A stretch of DNA of 64,000 nucleotides, taken from Roseinatronobacter sp. S2 (GTDB taxonomy: Bacteria; Pseudomonadota; Alphaproteobacteria; Rhodobacterales; Rhodobacteraceae). The DNA is taken from contig NZ_CP121113.1 in the NCBI RefSeq assembly GCF_029581395.1, forward strand, positions 3,096,001 to 3,160,000. Reading direction: 5' to 3'. A program made the position numbers and the translations under genes. This document shows, piece by piece, positions 1-9,463 of the stretch; the first letter of the stretch is position 1; each line of letters opens with the position of its first letter. The notes beneath the pieces were generated by a model. The model saw only the letters and a list, made by a program, of their open reading frames with translations, had not been told where the DNA came from and did no database searches.

Positions 1-1138
1 GCGGCTGGTAATGCTGCGGCTGCGGATTTGCAGGGGCCTGCGCACTCATCGGTGCAGGCTGCTGCTCGACCGGCTGTGGTGCAGGTTCGCTTGGGCGTGC
101 TGCGCGTTCGGGGGCCGGAACCGGCGTCGACAGGCTGCGGCGCGGCAGGTCCTCTGCCTGGGTGTTCTGCACCGCATCAATACCAGTTGCCACAACCGAC
201 ACACGCAGCGCGCCTTCCATTGCGGGGTCCAGCGTGGAGCCGACGATGATGTTCGCCTCCGGGTCGACCTTTTCGCGAATGCGGTTTGCGGCTTCGTCCA
301 GTTCGAACAATGTCAGGTCATAGCCACCGGTGATGTTGATCAACACACCGCGTGCGCCATGCAGGCTGATTTCGTCCAGCAGCGGGTTGGCAATCGCTTT
401 TTCTGCGGCCTGAACGGCGCGATCTTCGCCTGTCGCCTCGCCCGTTCCCATCATGGCCTTGCCCATTTCGTCCATCACGGCGCGAACATCGGCAAAGTCC
501 AGGTTGATCAGGCCGGGGCGCACCATCAGGTCCGTCACACCCTTGACGCCCTGATACAGCACGTCATCGGCCATGGCGAAGGCTTCGGTGAAGGTGGTTT
601 TCTCATTCGCCAGCCGGAACAGGTTCTGGTTGGGAATGATGATCAGCGTATCAACAACCTTTTGCAGCGCCTCGACACCTTCTTCGGCCTGACGCATGCG
701 CTTGGCACCTTCAAACTGGAAGGGCTTGGTCACCACGCCAACGGTCAGGACACCCAGTTCACGCGCGGCCTGCGCGATGATCGGTGCCGCACCTGTGCCG
801 GTGCCGCCGCCCATGCCAGCGGTGATAAAGCACATATGCGACCCTGCCAGATGGTCGATGATTTCCTCGATGGTTTCTTCCGCGGCGGCGCAACCGACCG
901 AAGGCCGCGCGCCTGCGCCCAGTCCTTCGGTAATCTTTACACCCATCTGGATGCGGCCCGGTGCCTTGCTTTGCTGAAGCGCCTGCGCGTCGGTATTGGC
1001 GACGACGAAATCGACCCCCTCCAACTGTTTGTCGATCATGTTATTGACCGCATTGCCGCCTGCGCCACCCACACCGAACACGGTAATTCTGGGGGCCAGT
1101 TCCTGATGTGTATCAGCTTCTACAAAATTCAATGCCAT
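1..1138 (-). CDS. ftsZ: Cell division protein FtsZ (3' end outside window)
   Basis: This is the tubulin-like GTPase that polymerises into the cytokinetic Z ring. Translation from the ATG at 1138 gives [20 protein letters not shown], then the nucleotide-binding [14 protein letters not shown] segment. The tubulin signature [10 protein letters not shown] follows at about residues 107-116, and the conserved NLDFADV segment further on. The last 50 or so visible residues form a proline/glutamine-rich linker. The conserved C-terminal peptide that binds FtsA lies past the left edge, so about 379 residues are visible. It is the last visible gene of the dcw run murB-ddl-ftsQ-ftsA-ftsZ. The 183-bp gap to ftsA suggests a promoter of its own. 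Identity is certain; only the end is missing. Confidence 0.98.
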   Translation of the reverse strand, partial: MALNFVEADTHQELAPRITVFGVGGAGGNAVNNMIDKQLEGVDFVVANTDAQALQQSKAPGRIQMGVKITEGLGAGARPSVGCAAAEETIEEIIDHLAGSHMCFITAGMGGGTGTGAAPIIAQAARELGVLTVGVVTKPFQFEGAKRMRQAEEGVEALQKVVDTLIIIPNQNLFRLANEKTTFTEAFAMADDVLYQGVKGVTDLMVRPGLINLDFADVRAVMDEMGKAMMGTGEATGEDRAVQAAEKAIANPLLDEISLHGARGVLINITGGYDLTLFELDEAANRIREKVDPEANIIVGSTLDPAMEGALRVSVVATGIDAVQNTQAEDLPRRSLSTPVPAPERAARPSEPAPQPVEQQPAPMSAQAPANPQPQHYQP

Positions 1139-1321
1139 GATCACTCCGCCTCGTTTTTTTCCGAACCCTGCCCGCCAATGTCCCGCGTCAGGGTGCTGGT
1201 TTTGCTTGAATCTACAGTGCTTCGGCCTCTAGGTCATCAAAAAAGTCACATTTCCGCACCAAATATGGCAATTTTTTCATTCTGATTCGCTGGATTTCCA
1301 CAAACACGACACATATAGCGC
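1139..1321 (-). promoter_or_regulatory. ftsA-ftsZ intergenic region with two GANTC sites
   Basis: This 183-bp leader of ftsZ is more AT-rich than its surroundings and carries two GANTC sites, at 1208-1212 and 1284-1288. GANTC is the CcrM methylation site of alphaproteobacteria, and in Caulobacter the ftsZ promoter is known to respond to CcrM methylation. A GGCGGAG ribosome-binding stretch lies just before the ftsZ ATG. I could not fix a -35/-10 pair with confidence. That this region is an ftsZ promoter is inferred from its length and position. Confidence 0.5.
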
Positions 1322-2656
1322 CTACCAGTTGTCCTTGAACCACTTCACAGCGCGTCGCAGGGACCGTGCCGGGTAGCTTTGGGTCGGCAAATCGAAATCC
1401 CACCATTCATCCTGCGGACTGGTTGCCAACAGGCTTAGCCCCACCGAACCGGAAAATGCAGGGCCGGATGCGGCTTGTGGCAGACCGCGCACGCGCACCG
1501 GACGCCCCAGACGCACCTGCTGGCCGAAGATCCGTGCAGCCAGTCCGTCAATGCCCGGAATTTGTGCGCCACCCCCTGTCAGGACAACCTGCTGGCTGGG
1601 CAGGTAGCCAAACCCTGCCGCATCCAGCCGCGCGCGGACATCTTCCAGAATTTCCTCGATCCGCGGGCGCATGATGCCGATCAGCTCGGCGCGGCTGACG
1701 GTCCGGCGATCTTTTTCCCAGTCGCCGGAATTGCCGCCGATCTCGATCATCTCGCGGTCGTCCATGGACGTGGCCTGCACCCCGCCATGCACAGTCTTGA
1801 TACGTTCCGCAGTGGTCATGTCCACTTGCAGGCCCTTGGCGATGTCAAGTGTCACATGCGCGCCGCCCAGACGCACAGTATCGGTAAAGATCATGTGCTT
1901 CTTGATGAAGATGGACACACCTGATGTGCCCGCACCCAGATCGATACAGGCCGCGCCCAGTTCTTTTTCATCCTCGACCAGCGCGGCCATCCCGCTGGCG
2001 TAGCCACTGGCGGCAATGCCTGCCAGTTCCACATCACAGCGTTTCAGGCAGTTGCAGATATTTTGCACAAGCGATGTATCGACCGTCACCATATGCATAT
2101 CGCAGGCCAGTTGCTGGCCGATCTGGCCGCGCGGGTCCGACAGGCCAGTGCGGTGGTCCAGCGCGAAATTGATGGGCTGTGCATGCAACACATCCCGCCC
2201 GACCCCGAAATCGGGCACATCACACGCAGCCATCACCCGCGAGATGTCATTTTCAACGACGGTGTTGCCCTCGACATCGACCTCGCCCGCCAACCCATAG
2301 GACCGGATTGCCCCGCCGGACACACAAACGATCACATGATCAACGCGTGTCTGCGCCATTTTCTGTGCAGCCTGCAATGCAGTGCGCAGCGCAGTTTCGG
2401 TTTCGGTCATTGCCGCGATTTCACCCAGACGCACCCCGCGCGAGCGCGTTGTGCCCGCACCGATCACGCGAAACCCCGCCTGCCCCCCCAGATTGCCAAT
2501 GCTTGCGGCCTTGGGTTCCGGCCCCATCGGGTCAACCTTCAGAACAAGGGCGGCGACTTTATAGGTGCCTATATCCAGAACGGCGACAACACCGCGTTGC
2601 ATCGCTGCACGGCGCATGTGCCGCATCGCCCGTTGCGAGGAGTAGGGATCGATCAT
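1322..2656 (-). CDS. ftsA: Cell division protein FtsA
   Basis: This is the actin-like ATPase that tethers FtsZ filaments to the inner membrane and recruits later divisome proteins. It has 444 residues. The first phosphate-binding motif LDIGTYKVAALV is at about 27-38 and the second (CIDLGAGTSGVSIF) at about 235-248. The C-terminus SLRRAVKWFKDNW is a typical amphipathic membrane-targeting helix. The start ATG overlaps the ftsQ stop codon by one base (TAATG), so the two genes are translationally coupled. A short N-terminal tail of about 20 residues precedes the fold. The length is normal for the family. Confidence 0.97.
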   Translation of the reverse strand: MIDPYSSQRAMRHMRRAAMQRGVVAVLDIGTYKVAALVLKVDPMGPEPKAASIGNLGGQAGFRVIGAGTTRSRGVRLGEIAAMTETETALRTALQAAQKMAQTRVDHVIVCVSGGAIRSYGLAGEVDVEGNTVVENDISRVMAACDVPDFGVGRDVLHAQPINFALDHRTGLSDPRGQIGQQLACDMHMVTVDTSLVQNICNCLKRCDVELAGIAASGYASGMAALVEDEKELGAACIDLGAGTSGVSIFIKKHMIFTDTVRLGGAHVTLDIAKGLQVDMTTAERIKTVHGGVQATSMDDREMIEIGGNSGDWEKDRRTVSRAELIGIMRPRIEEILEDVRARLDAAGFGYLPSQQVVLTGGGAQIPGIDGLAARIFGQQVRLGRPVRVRGLPQAASGPAFSGSVGLSLLATSPQDEWWDFDLPTQSYPARSLRRAVKWFKDNW

Positions 2657-3975
2657 TACTGCAATGCCTCCGTATTTTGAGAGCGTATGGCGCGGATCGT
2701 TTCCATCGCGCCCTCACTTATTTGTAAAACTGGTCGCGCGGGATTGCGCATGTCAGCCGCGATCAGGTCGCGCGCCAGCAAATCCTGCGCCTGTTCCAGC
2801 GCGATGACATGTTCCAACGCAGCAATTGCGCCGGTTTCAGGCAGTTTGATGCGCTGTTCGCGGTCCAGAACCACATCCCAGCGCCGTTCACCAACCCGCA
2901 CAAGACCGCGCATGCGCGCACCCAAGGGGGACGCGGCATCAAACAGATCCAGCGCTTCGGGGACATGCGTCCCCCCGCCTTCGCCCGAAATCACCGGCAG
3001 GTCGGGAAGCGAATTCCGATCGGGCGCAAAGCCTATGCGCATGCCCTCTATGTCCAGAACTTCCAGACCTTCGGCAGTCCGCAACAAGATGACAGGCACC
3101 CGTTCGGTCACCGAAACGGACAAGACACCGTCGGACAAAAGCCGCAGATCCGCGACCAGAATGGCATCCAGCAACTCCACACGGTCACGCAATTCATCCA
3201 GATCCAGCCGCCAGGACGACTGTGGCAATTCCGGGGTGATTGCGGCGCGGATTGCCTCGTCCAGCTCGGGGGCCAGTTCCGGCAAGCGCAATTCGGTCAC
3301 CATGAAATCAGGCCGGTCCACAAAGGCCGAATAAAGTGCTTCTGCCTGCGCAGTCATGGCCATGCGCCGGTCCTCGCTGGCCAGTGTCACGGCCAGCGCG
3401 GCCACGCAGGCGACAATGGGCAGGCCGATCTTGATGGCGCGGCGGTATATCGGCGTCAGCCAGACCCGTTGAATGCGATAGGAAAAGCGGCTGGGCAGAT
3501 GTGATTTGCGCCGCGATCTTTGCGCCGGACCATGGGCGCGGGTATGGGCACGCGGAACTTGTGGCGGCGGCGCCTGCACAGGCCGGTCCATCTGCGCCGC
3601 GCCGTGCCCCATTGCCCCCGTGCGCTGATCCGCCGGAATGTCACGCATTCCTGTGTTGTCATGGGGGGGCGCGACGGCTTCGCGCGCGCGCAACGTATCA
3701 TCGAGGCGGGTAAACCCATGCTGGGGCATGGACTGTGGCGGCGCCATATCCACCGCCGAAAGCGCCACAGGTGCCATGGCTGGCACATCCGGCAGGGGGA
3801 TTCCGGTCAGAATGTCATCTTGCGCATATTCATCCGCACGGGTTGCGCCCAAATGGTCCCAGAAGCTCATTTCCGGCGACAATGCCGAAAGCGGTGCATC
3901 CCCGTCATGGGCGTCAACATGATGGCTGGACAGTCCGTCATCGCGTTCGCGGTCAAAGGGGCCTACCGGTCGCAT
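2656..3975 (-). CDS. ftsQ: Cell division protein FtsQ with long cytoplasmic N-terminus
   Basis: FtsQ is the bitopic divisome protein that links early and late division proteins. The ATG at 3975 follows a GAGGA ribosome-binding site and overlaps ddl by 13 bp, giving 439 residues. The single membrane segment ([18 protein letters not shown]) sits at about 183-200. It is followed by the POTRA domain, which begins near [19 protein letters not shown], and the FtsQ beta domain. About 180 residues precede the membrane segment. They are rich in Pro, His, Asp and Met and look disordered, whereas family members usually have a much shorter cytoplasmic part. An upstream in-frame start at 4002 is possible but would overlap ddl by 40 bp. 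Confidence 0.93.
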   Translation of the reverse strand: MRPVGPFDRERDDGLSSHHVDAHDGDAPLSALSPEMSFWDHLGATRADEYAQDDILTGIPLPDVPAMAPVALSAVDMAPPQSMPQHGFTRLDDTLRAREAVAPPHDNTGMRDIPADQRTGAMGHGAAQMDRPVQAPPPQVPRAHTRAHGPAQRSRRKSHLPSRFSYRIQRVWLTPIYRRAIKIGLPIVACVAALAVTLASEDRRMAMTAQAEALYSAFVDRPDFMVTELRLPELAPELDEAIRAAITPELPQSSWRLDLDELRDRVELLDAILVADLRLLSDGVLSVSVTERVPVILLRTAEGLEVLDIEGMRIGFAPDRNSLPDLPVISGEGGGTHVPEALDLFDAASPLGARMRGLVRVGERRWDVVLDREQRIKLPETGAIAALEHVIALEQAQDLLARDLIAADMRNPARPVLQISEGAMETIRAIRSQNTEALQ

Positions 3976-4883
3976 GACGCATCCTCGATCATCCAGCGGC
4001 AAAGATCAGGAAACCCGATACCGCAATGGGCGGCCTGTTCAGGCACCAGCGATGTGGGCGTCATGCCGGGCTGTGTGTTCAACTCCAGCAAGATCAACCC
4101 GTCAAGGCCGCGCCCTTCATCCCAGCGAAAATCCGTGCGGGTCAGCCCGCGACACCCAAGAACCTGATGCGCGCGCAATGCGTAATCCAGACAGGCGGCA
4201 TGTATTTCGGCGGGAATATCGGCGGGCAGAACATGGCGTGACCCACCGGGGCGGTATTTCGCATCATAATCATACCAGCCATCGGTCACGATATCTGTGA
4301 CCGTCAGTGCGCGGTCACCCATCACCGTGGTGGTCAACTCGCGGCCCGGCGCGAAAGCCTCGACCATGACATGCGCGGGCATCTCTGGTCCAAGCTGCGG
4401 GGGGGTGTTCGCACCATCATTGACCAGATAGACGCCAACGCTGGACCCTTCATTATTGGGTTTGACCACATAGGGCGGTTCCATAAGGTGCCGCGCCATT
4501 GCATCTGCTTTCGGGGCAATCAGGCTGGGCAGGACCGGCAGACCGGCAGACATGAACGCAGCTTTCGCACGCTCCTTGTCCATTGCAAGTGCCGACGCCA
4601 GCACACCGGAATGAGTATAGGGAATACGCAGCCATTCAAGAACGCCCTGCACGCTGCCATCTTCGCCAAAACGGCCATGCAGTGCGTTGAACACGATGTC
4701 AGGCGCAATATCGACCAGACGCTGCGCCACATCACCGCGCGCATCCAGTTCGACCACTTCATATCCCGCCACCCGCAGCGCCTGCGCGCATTCATGCCCT
4801 GTCGATAGCGACACCTCGCGCTCAGCCGAGAGTCCGCCTTTCAGAACACATATCCGGGGGGCTGCCCTGCTCGACATGCCCAT
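3963..4883 (-). CDS. ddl: D-alanine--D-alanine ligase
   Basis: This cytoplasmic ATP-grasp enzyme joins two D-alanines to make the dipeptide used in peptidoglycan precursor synthesis. It has 306 residues from the ATG at 4883, which lies 8 bases after a GAGG. A GTG at 4889 and an ATG at 4877 are alternatives. The N-terminal ligase signature [16 protein letters not shown] is visible near residues 13-28, followed by [15 protein letters not shown]. The ATP-grasp nucleotide-binding strand is [14 protein letters not shown]. The metal-binding end is [20 protein letters not shown]. It sits between murB and ftsQ, as in other dcw clusters. Confidence 0.96.
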   Translation of the reverse strand: MGMSSRAAPRICVLKGGLSAEREVSLSTGHECAQALRVAGYEVVELDARGDVAQRLVDIAPDIVFNALHGRFGEDGSVQGVLEWLRIPYTHSGVLASALAMDKERAKAAFMSAGLPVLPSLIAPKADAMARHLMEPPYVVKPNNEGSSVGVYLVNDGANTPPQLGPEMPAHVMVEAFAPGRELTTTVMGDRALTVTDIVTDGWYDYDAKYRPGGSRHVLPADIPAEIHAACLDYALRAHQVLGCRGLTRTDFRWDEGRGLDGLILLELNTQPGMTPTSLVPEQAAHCGIGFPDLCRWMIEDASCDR

Positions 4884-4896
4884 TCCCACTGCCTCT

Positions 4897-4932
4897 GGGC
4901 CATTTTTGGCCCTTTTTGCCCCATTTTCGGGG
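4897..4932. terminator. Tandem hairpins between murB and ddl
   Basis: On the plus strand GGGCCA-TTTT-TGGCCC (4897-4912) is followed by five T residues, then CCCC-ATTTTC-GGGG (4919-4932). Read on the plus strand this has the form of an intrinsic terminator, but all genes here are on the minus strand. On the minus strand the two hairpins fall in the 52-bp gap between the murB stop and the ddl ribosome-binding site. The element might block antisense transcription or affect the relative expression of the two genes. Confidence 0.45.
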
Positions 4933-4935
4933 TGT

Positions 4936-5910
4936 TTATTGTGTTTTCACTGCGCCAGATACAAGTTCAACCGGCGGCAGATCCATGTCGGGCAAGCTGT
5001 CGCCAACCCTCATAATTTCCCAGTGTAGCGAAATACCACGCGCTTGCAAAACCCTTTTTCGCACTTCTTCACCCAATCCTTCCAATTCGGCGGCAGTTGC
5101 GCTGCTGGTGTTGATCAAAAAGTTGGGATGTTTGGGTGACATCTGCGCGCCCCCCATGCGTGCGCCGCGCAAACCTGCATCCTCGATGACCTTCCATGCC
5201 TTCAGGTCGTGCACATCATCCGCGCGCCCTGTGGAGCTGAAACCAGCGGGATTGCGGAATGTAGATCCCGCGCTGCGGTCCTTGGTGGGCTGCGTCGCGT
5301 CACGGCGGGCAAGCTGGTCGGCCATGCGTTCATGCAACATGTCGGGGTCGGCGGCGGGTGCATCAAACCGTGCCTGCGTGATAACCATGCCATCCGGCAA
5401 ATCAGACTGCCGGTAGTCCAGCTTCAGCGCGGCGGCGGGCAAAACATGGCGCTGGCCCGTGCGGTCGATGGCAGTGACATCAATCAGGCGATCGGCAACA
5501 TAAGTGCCGTAACACCCCGCATTCATCCGCACAGCGCCCCCGATACTGCCCGGAATGGTGCGCAAAAAGGTCAGGTCACGCCCTGCATCTGCTGATTTGC
5601 GGGCAACATGCGCATCCAGCGCGGCGGCCCCGGCAGTGATGGTGTCGCCTGCGTCAATGCTGTTGAACCCGCGCCCAAGCCGGATGACGACAGCACGGAT
5701 ACCGCCATCGCGCACAATCAGGTTTGACCCCACGCCCATGGGAAAAACCGGAATGGCAGGATCAAGCTGGCGCAGAAAATCACACAGGTCGTCTTCATCG
5801 GCGGGCTGGAACAACCAGTCCGCAGGCCCGCCCACGCGCAGCCATGTCAGGGTGTTCAGCGATTTTTGCGCGGTCAACGTGCCACGCACGGGGATCAGGT
5901 CAGGTGTCAT
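4936..5910 (-). CDS. murB: UDP-N-acetylenolpyruvoylglucosamine reductase
   Basis: MurB is the FAD enzyme that reduces UDP-GlcNAc-enolpyruvate to UDP-MurNAc with NADPH, in the cytoplasm. It has 324 residues. Visible FAD-binding segments are [11 protein letters not shown] (24-34), [14 protein letters not shown] (about 57-70) and [17 protein letters not shown] (about 120-136). The catalytic serine region is [10 protein letters not shown], and the C-terminal domain begins around [11 protein letters not shown]. The ATG at 5910 has only a weak ribosome-binding site. It starts the murB-ddl-ftsQ-ftsA-ftsZ run. The upstream neighbours are a small exported protein and dapB, and murC is not adjacent. 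Confidence 0.97.
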   Translation of the reverse strand: MTPDLIPVRGTLTAQKSLNTLTWLRVGGPADWLFQPADEDDLCDFLRQLDPAIPVFPMGVGSNLIVRDGGIRAVVIRLGRGFNSIDAGDTITAGAAALDAHVARKSADAGRDLTFLRTIPGSIGGAVRMNAGCYGTYVADRLIDVTAIDRTGQRHVLPAAALKLDYRQSDLPDGMVITQARFDAPAADPDMLHERMADQLARRDATQPTKDRSAGSTFRNPAGFSSTGRADDVHDLKAWKVIEDAGLRGARMGGAQMSPKHPNFLINTSSATAAELEGLGEEVRKRVLQARGISLHWEIMRVGDSLPDMDLPPVELVSGAVKTQ

Positions 5911-5969
5911 GCCATTGAATTAGGCAGGAATGTGGAGTTTGTCGAGGGGGCAAGCCCCAAGGCCCCATC

Positions 5970-6326
5970 CTAACGCAACCGCAGGTCGGCGTAATCCCCC
6001 TGCCCCTGATCGGAAATGAACCGCAGTGTGTTTCCGTCGCGCAGCACAAGCTGGCAATTATACGGATCGCCAGAGCTGCCGAATTCAAGCGTGCGGCAAA
6101 AAAAACCGTCGCGCCATTCCCACATGCCGCCCACGCGCATGCCGAACCCGCGCCCGGTGATCTGGCCTTGTGGCAGCACTTGCAACCGCACGCCGAACCG
6201 TGCCAGTTCGCGCCCTTCCACAAGGCTGCGGAACGTGGTTTCATCGCGCACAGGTTCGAACTCCGCCTTGGCGGCAAGGGGGGTGACAGCCAGCATTGCG
6301 ACCAGCAAAACAATCAGGGTTTTCAT
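5970..6326 (-). CDS. Small exported protein (database name often 'dihydrodipicolinate reductase')
   Basis: This 118-residue protein has a clear signal peptide (MKTLIVLLVAMLAVTPLAAKA, cleaved near AKA-EF), so it is predicted to be periplasmic. The ATG at 6326 follows GGAGGATCGCA; the longer open frame to 6416 lacks such a site. The mature part ends in SDQGQGDYADLRLR and has two cysteines (FFCRTL and YNCQLV) that could form a disulfide. I recall relatives in this family carrying the name dihydrodipicolinate reductase, but it shares nothing with DapB: it has no Rossmann motif and is exported. The true dapB is the next gene upstream on the same strand. Function unknown. Confidence 0.8.
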   Translation of the reverse strand: MKTLIVLLVAMLAVTPLAAKAEFEPVRDETTFRSLVEGRELARFGVRLQVLPQGQITGRGFGMRVGGMWEWRDGFFCRTLEFGSSGDPYNCQLVLRDGNTLRFISDQGQGDYADLRLR

Positions 6327-6449
6327 TGCGATCCTCCGGTGTCTTTGCAGTTGTGTTACGCAAAGATACGCAGGCCGGATCATGCGAGTTTCAAAACACA
6401 CGCACCCTGCTGGCACAGCGGCGGAAACCCGCTGATGGATGCAGCCCGG

Positions 6450-7250
6450 CTACAGGCCCAGCACGTCAAGCATGGAATATTCACCCGGCTCTTGGGTCTG
6501 CAACCAGATCGCCGCGCGAATGGCACCGCGCGCAAACAACGCCCTGTCAGATGCGACATGACGCAGCACAATCCGTTCGCCCGGACCGGCAAAAATAACG
6601 TCATGTTCCCCGATATAGTCACCGCCGCGAATGGCGTGAAACCCGATTGCGCCTGCGTCGCGCGGGCCGGTTATGCCATCGCGCGCGCGGTCGGCCACTT
6701 CGGGCAGCAGCACCCCGCGCCCGCGCGCCGCGGCCTCTCCCAGCATCAGCGCTGTGCCGGACGGGGCATCGACCTTGTGGCGGTGATGGGCCTCAACGAT
6801 CTCGATGTCGTATTCTGTGTCCAGCGCCTGTGCGATCTGTTGTGTCAATTTAACCAACAGGTTAACCCCAAGGCTCATATTGCCCGCGCGCATGATGCGA
6901 CCTGTGGCGCTGGCCTTTGCAATGGCTTCCAGATCATCATCATCAAAGCCGGTCGTGCCAATGACATGCGCGACACCTGCGGCGGCTGCCTGTTGTGCCA
7001 GCGCGACCGAGACCGCAGGCGCGGTGAAATCCACAATCGCGTCCGAGCATTCCAGTGCCTGCGCCAGATCATCTGTCACAATCACGCCGCGCGTGGCACC
7101 GCCCTGCACGACGCCCAGATCCTGACCGACCCAGTCATGCCCCTGACGTTCGATTGCCGCCGAAAGCACCGCAAGATCGCTTTCGTCCACCAGCCGCAGC
7201 AACATTTGCCCCATACGCCCGGAAACACCCATTATCGCAATGCGGACCAT
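6450..7250 (-). CDS. dapB: 4-hydroxy-tetrahydrodipicolinate reductase
   Basis: DapB is the cytoplasmic NAD(P)H-dependent enzyme of the diaminopimelate/lysine pathway, which feeds peptidoglycan synthesis. It has 266 residues from the ATG at 7250, placed after an AGGAG. The longer frame to 7274 adds eight residues without a better site. The Rossmann motif [11 protein letters not shown] is at the N-terminus. The substrate-binding signature [16 protein letters not shown] is in the middle, with the catalytic HH and Lys. It stands at the head of the minus-strand block that leads into murB and the division genes. Both precursor and ligase steps of wall synthesis are thus close together. Confidence 0.97.
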   Translation of the reverse strand: MVRIAIMGVSGRMGQMLLRLVDESDLAVLSAAIERQGHDWVGQDLGVVQGGATRGVIVTDDLAQALECSDAIVDFTAPAVSVALAQQAAAAGVAHVIGTTGFDDDDLEAIAKASATGRIMRAGNMSLGVNLLVKLTQQIAQALDTEYDIEIVEAHHRHKVDAPSGTALMLGEAAARGRGVLLPEVADRARDGITGPRDAGAIGFHAIRGGDYIGEHDVIFAGPGERIVLRHVASDRALFARGAIRAAIWLQTQEPGEYSMLDVLGL

Positions 7251-7347
7251 GTGCCCCACTCCTGCCTTGATCACAGTTTCGCGCCTTCCTAACGGTTGAT
7301 GCGGAATTTGGCAAAGCCTCGTTGCGCGCAGGCGCGGATTGACCTAA

Positions 7348-7782
7348 ATGAACAGCATGAGTGTAAAACGCTACCAACAGGGCGCAGGCCCTTCGCAACG
7401 TCAGCTTCGCGTGGCAGAGTTGATCCGCCGCACACTGGCGGATGTTCTGGCGCGCGGCGATGTGCATGACCCGGATTTGTCGCGCATGCCGATCACCGTC
7501 AGCGAAGTGCGCACATCGACGGATCTGAAGATTGCGACGGCCTATGTGATGCCATTGGGCGGCAAGGACCAGCAGATCACGCTGAAGGCGCTTGCGCGCA
7601 ACAAGGCAGAGTTGCGCCATCTGGTCGGGCGGGAACTGACGTTGAAATACGCCCCTGACCTGCGCTTCAAGCTGGATGAAACCTTTGACCGTATGGATGA
7701 CACGCGCCGCCTGCTGGGGCAGGAGCGCGTCCAGCGCGATGTTGCCGCCGGCGAGCATGAAGACGATGCGGACCGCGATTAA
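7348..7782 (+). CDS. rbfA: Ribosome-binding factor A
   Basis: RbfA binds the 30S subunit during late 16S rRNA maturation. It has 144 residues. The KH-like fold shows SQRQLRVAELIRRTLADVL, then LSRMPITVSEVRTSTDLKIATAYV, then LTLKYAPDLRFKLDETFDRMD. The acidic tail EHEDDADRD is common in the family. It is divergent from dapB and starts the plus-strand run with a glycosidase-like gene and truB, another RNA maturation enzyme. An upstream in-frame ATG (Met-Asn-Ser-Met) leaves the first four residues uncertain. Confidence 0.96.
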   Translation: MNSMSVKRYQQGAGPSQRQLRVAELIRRTLADVLARGDVHDPDLSRMPITVSEVRTSTDLKIATAYVMPLGGKDQQITLKALARNKAELRHLVGRELTLKYAPDLRFKLDETFDRMDDTRRLLGQERVQRDVAAGEHEDDADRD

Positions 7783-8524
7783 AGCAGGACTTGGCGCGCT
7801 GGCGCTATGGGCGGCAGGATCATCCGCAGCAATGTCAGAGTGTGCGCGCACCGATTATCTGGGGGCCAGCTTCACGATATGCACCGCAGATGTGCAAGAT
7901 GACCTGCGCCTGTTCCTGTATGCGGATGAAGACAAAGTCTATGGTAATTTCACAACCATAGATGCAGCGCTGTCGCGCGAGGGCAAGAAACTGGCCTTCG
8001 CGATGAATGGCGGAATGTATCATTCCGACCGTCGCCCTGTGGGGCTGTATATCGAGGATGGCACGGAGCTGGCGCGCATCGTCACCGCCGCCGGGCCGGG
8101 CAATTTCGGCATGCTGCCCAATGGTGTCTTCTGTATCGAGGATGATCGGTTCACACTGATCGAAAGCCGCGCATTCGCGCAAGCGCCGCTGCCATGTCGT
8201 CAAGCCACCCAATCCGGCCCGATGCTGGTTATCGACGGGCAGTATCACCCGCGCTTTATTGAAGACAGCGACTCTCGTTTAATCCGCAACGGGATCGGGG
8301 TGTCATCAGACGGCAGGCGGGCGGTGTTCGCCATTACCAACACACCTGTGAACCTGTTTGAATTCGCACGCTTTTTCCGCGATCATCTGGACATGCCACA
8401 AGCGCTGTATATCGACGGCAACGTGTCGCGCCTGCACGCACCCGGATTGCGGCGTTCAGATTGGGGTGTGTTGCTGGGGCCGATTATCGGCAAGGTTGTT
8501 GACGCGGGCAGGCCCGCCCAGTAG
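7757..8524 (+). CDS. Secreted phosphodiester glycosidase (NAGPA/DUF2233) family protein
   Basis: This exported protein of about 255 residues starts within the rbfA 3' end (ATG 7757 or 7766, an overlap of 17-26 bp). A signal peptide (AIKAGLGALALWAAGSSAAMS) precedes the domain. The NAGPA-type fold shows FAMNGGMYHSDRRPVGLYIE at about 78-97, then SGPMLVIDGQYH, RNGIGVSSDGRRAVFAIT, and ALYIDGNVSRLHAPGL near the end. Family members remove or hydrolyse phosphodiester-linked sugars, but the substrate here is unknown. Its place between two RNA-maturation genes says little about function. Confidence 0.82.
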   Translation: MKTMRTAIKAGLGALALWAAGSSAAMSECARTDYLGASFTICTADVQDDLRLFLYADEDKVYGNFTTIDAALSREGKKLAFAMNGGMYHSDRRPVGLYIEDGTELARIVTAAGPGNFGMLPNGVFCIEDDRFTLIESRAFAQAPLPCRQATQSGPMLVIDGQYHPRFIEDSDSRLIRNGIGVSSDGRRAVFAITNTPVNLFEFARFFRDHLDMPQALYIDGNVSRLHAPGLRRSDWGVLLGPIIGKVVDAGRPAQ

Positions 8525-8554
8525 CAGGCGCATAAAAAGGCAAAAGGGCATTCC

Positions 8555-9463
8555 ATGGGACGCAAGCGCAAGGGGCGGGCAATATCTGGCTGGCTCGTGG
8601 TCGACAAACCCGCAGGCATTACGTCCACGTCCGTGGTCAACAAGGTGCGTTGGGCCTTGCAGGCCCAGAAAGCAGGCCATGCGGGCACGCTGGACCCTGC
8701 GGCAACCGGCGTTCTGGCCATCGCATTGGGCGAAGCCACAAAGACCGTGCCCTATATTACCGATGCGCTGAAATGTTACCGTTTCATGGTGCGGCTGGGG
8801 CAGGCCACAACCACCGATGATGCCGAAGGCGCGATCATCAACACGAATGATCAACGCCCCGATGATGCCGCAATAGAAGCCGCCCTTGATGCCTTTCGCG
8901 GCGAGATTGAACAAGTGCCGCCGCAGTTTTCCGCCGTCAAGGTTGACGGGGAACGTGCCTATGACATTGCACGGGCGGGCGACGAAATGGAACTGGCCGC
9001 ACGCCCGCTTTGGGTGGAACGGCTGGATATCGTCGCGCGGCCTGACGCCGATCATGTTGAATTGGAAATGGTGTGCGGCAAGGGCGGTTATGTGCGGTCC
9101 ATCGCGCGCGATCTGGGCGCGGCGCTGGGCTGTCTGGGGCATGTCGCATGGTTGCGGCGCACATGGTCGGGGCCGTTTGATGCCAAGGACGGGCTGACTA
9201 TGGACCAGATCGAAGCCATGGCCCACACCCCGGACCTCGGCACCTATTTGCGCCCGCTGGAAGAAGGGTTGGCCGACCTGCCCGAACTGCCCGCCACACC
9301 GGAAGGGGCTGCGCGGTTGCGTAATGGAAACCCGGGAATGGTGCTAAGTGCCTCGGTCGAGTATGGCGATGAAGCATGGGCCAGCTATCAGGGGCGCGCG
9401 GTCGCAGTTGGCGTATACAAGGCAGGCGAATTACACCCCAGTCGCGTGTTCAATCAGGAATGA
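8555..9463 (+). CDS. truB: tRNA pseudouridine(55) synthase
   Basis: TruB converts U55 in the T-loop of tRNAs to pseudouridine in the cytoplasm. It has 302 residues. The N-terminal [18 protein letters not shown] is followed by [16 protein letters not shown], whose Asp is the catalytic nucleophile. [20 protein letters not shown] and [16 protein letters not shown] are further conserved segments. A C-terminal PUA-like region completes the protein. The neighbour rbfA is commonly linked to truB. The stop overlaps the next start (ATGA). Confidence 0.97.
   Translation: MGRKRKGRAISGWLVVDKPAGITSTSVVNKVRWALQAQKAGHAGTLDPAATGVLAIALGEATKTVPYITDALKCYRFMVRLGQATTTDDAEGAIINTNDQRPDDAAIEAALDAFRGEIEQVPPQFSAVKVDGERAYDIARAGDEMELAARPLWVERLDIVARPDADHVELEMVCGKGGYVRSIARDLGAALGCLGHVAWLRRTWSGPFDAKDGLTMDQIEAMAHTPDLGTYLRPLEEGLADLPELPATPEGAARLRNGNPGMVLSASVEYGDEAWASYQGRAVAVGVYKAGELHPSRVFNQE

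Noticed and set aside
11..1285. 424-codon plus-strand open frame at the left edge
   Set aside because: It is antisense to ftsZ, whose translation on the minus strand is unmistakable.
1261..1288. Another copy of the dispersed repeat (TTTCATTCTG near AAATAT)
   Set aside because: The two pieces are in the wrong relative order and there is no GC hairpin or CCCGGG core.
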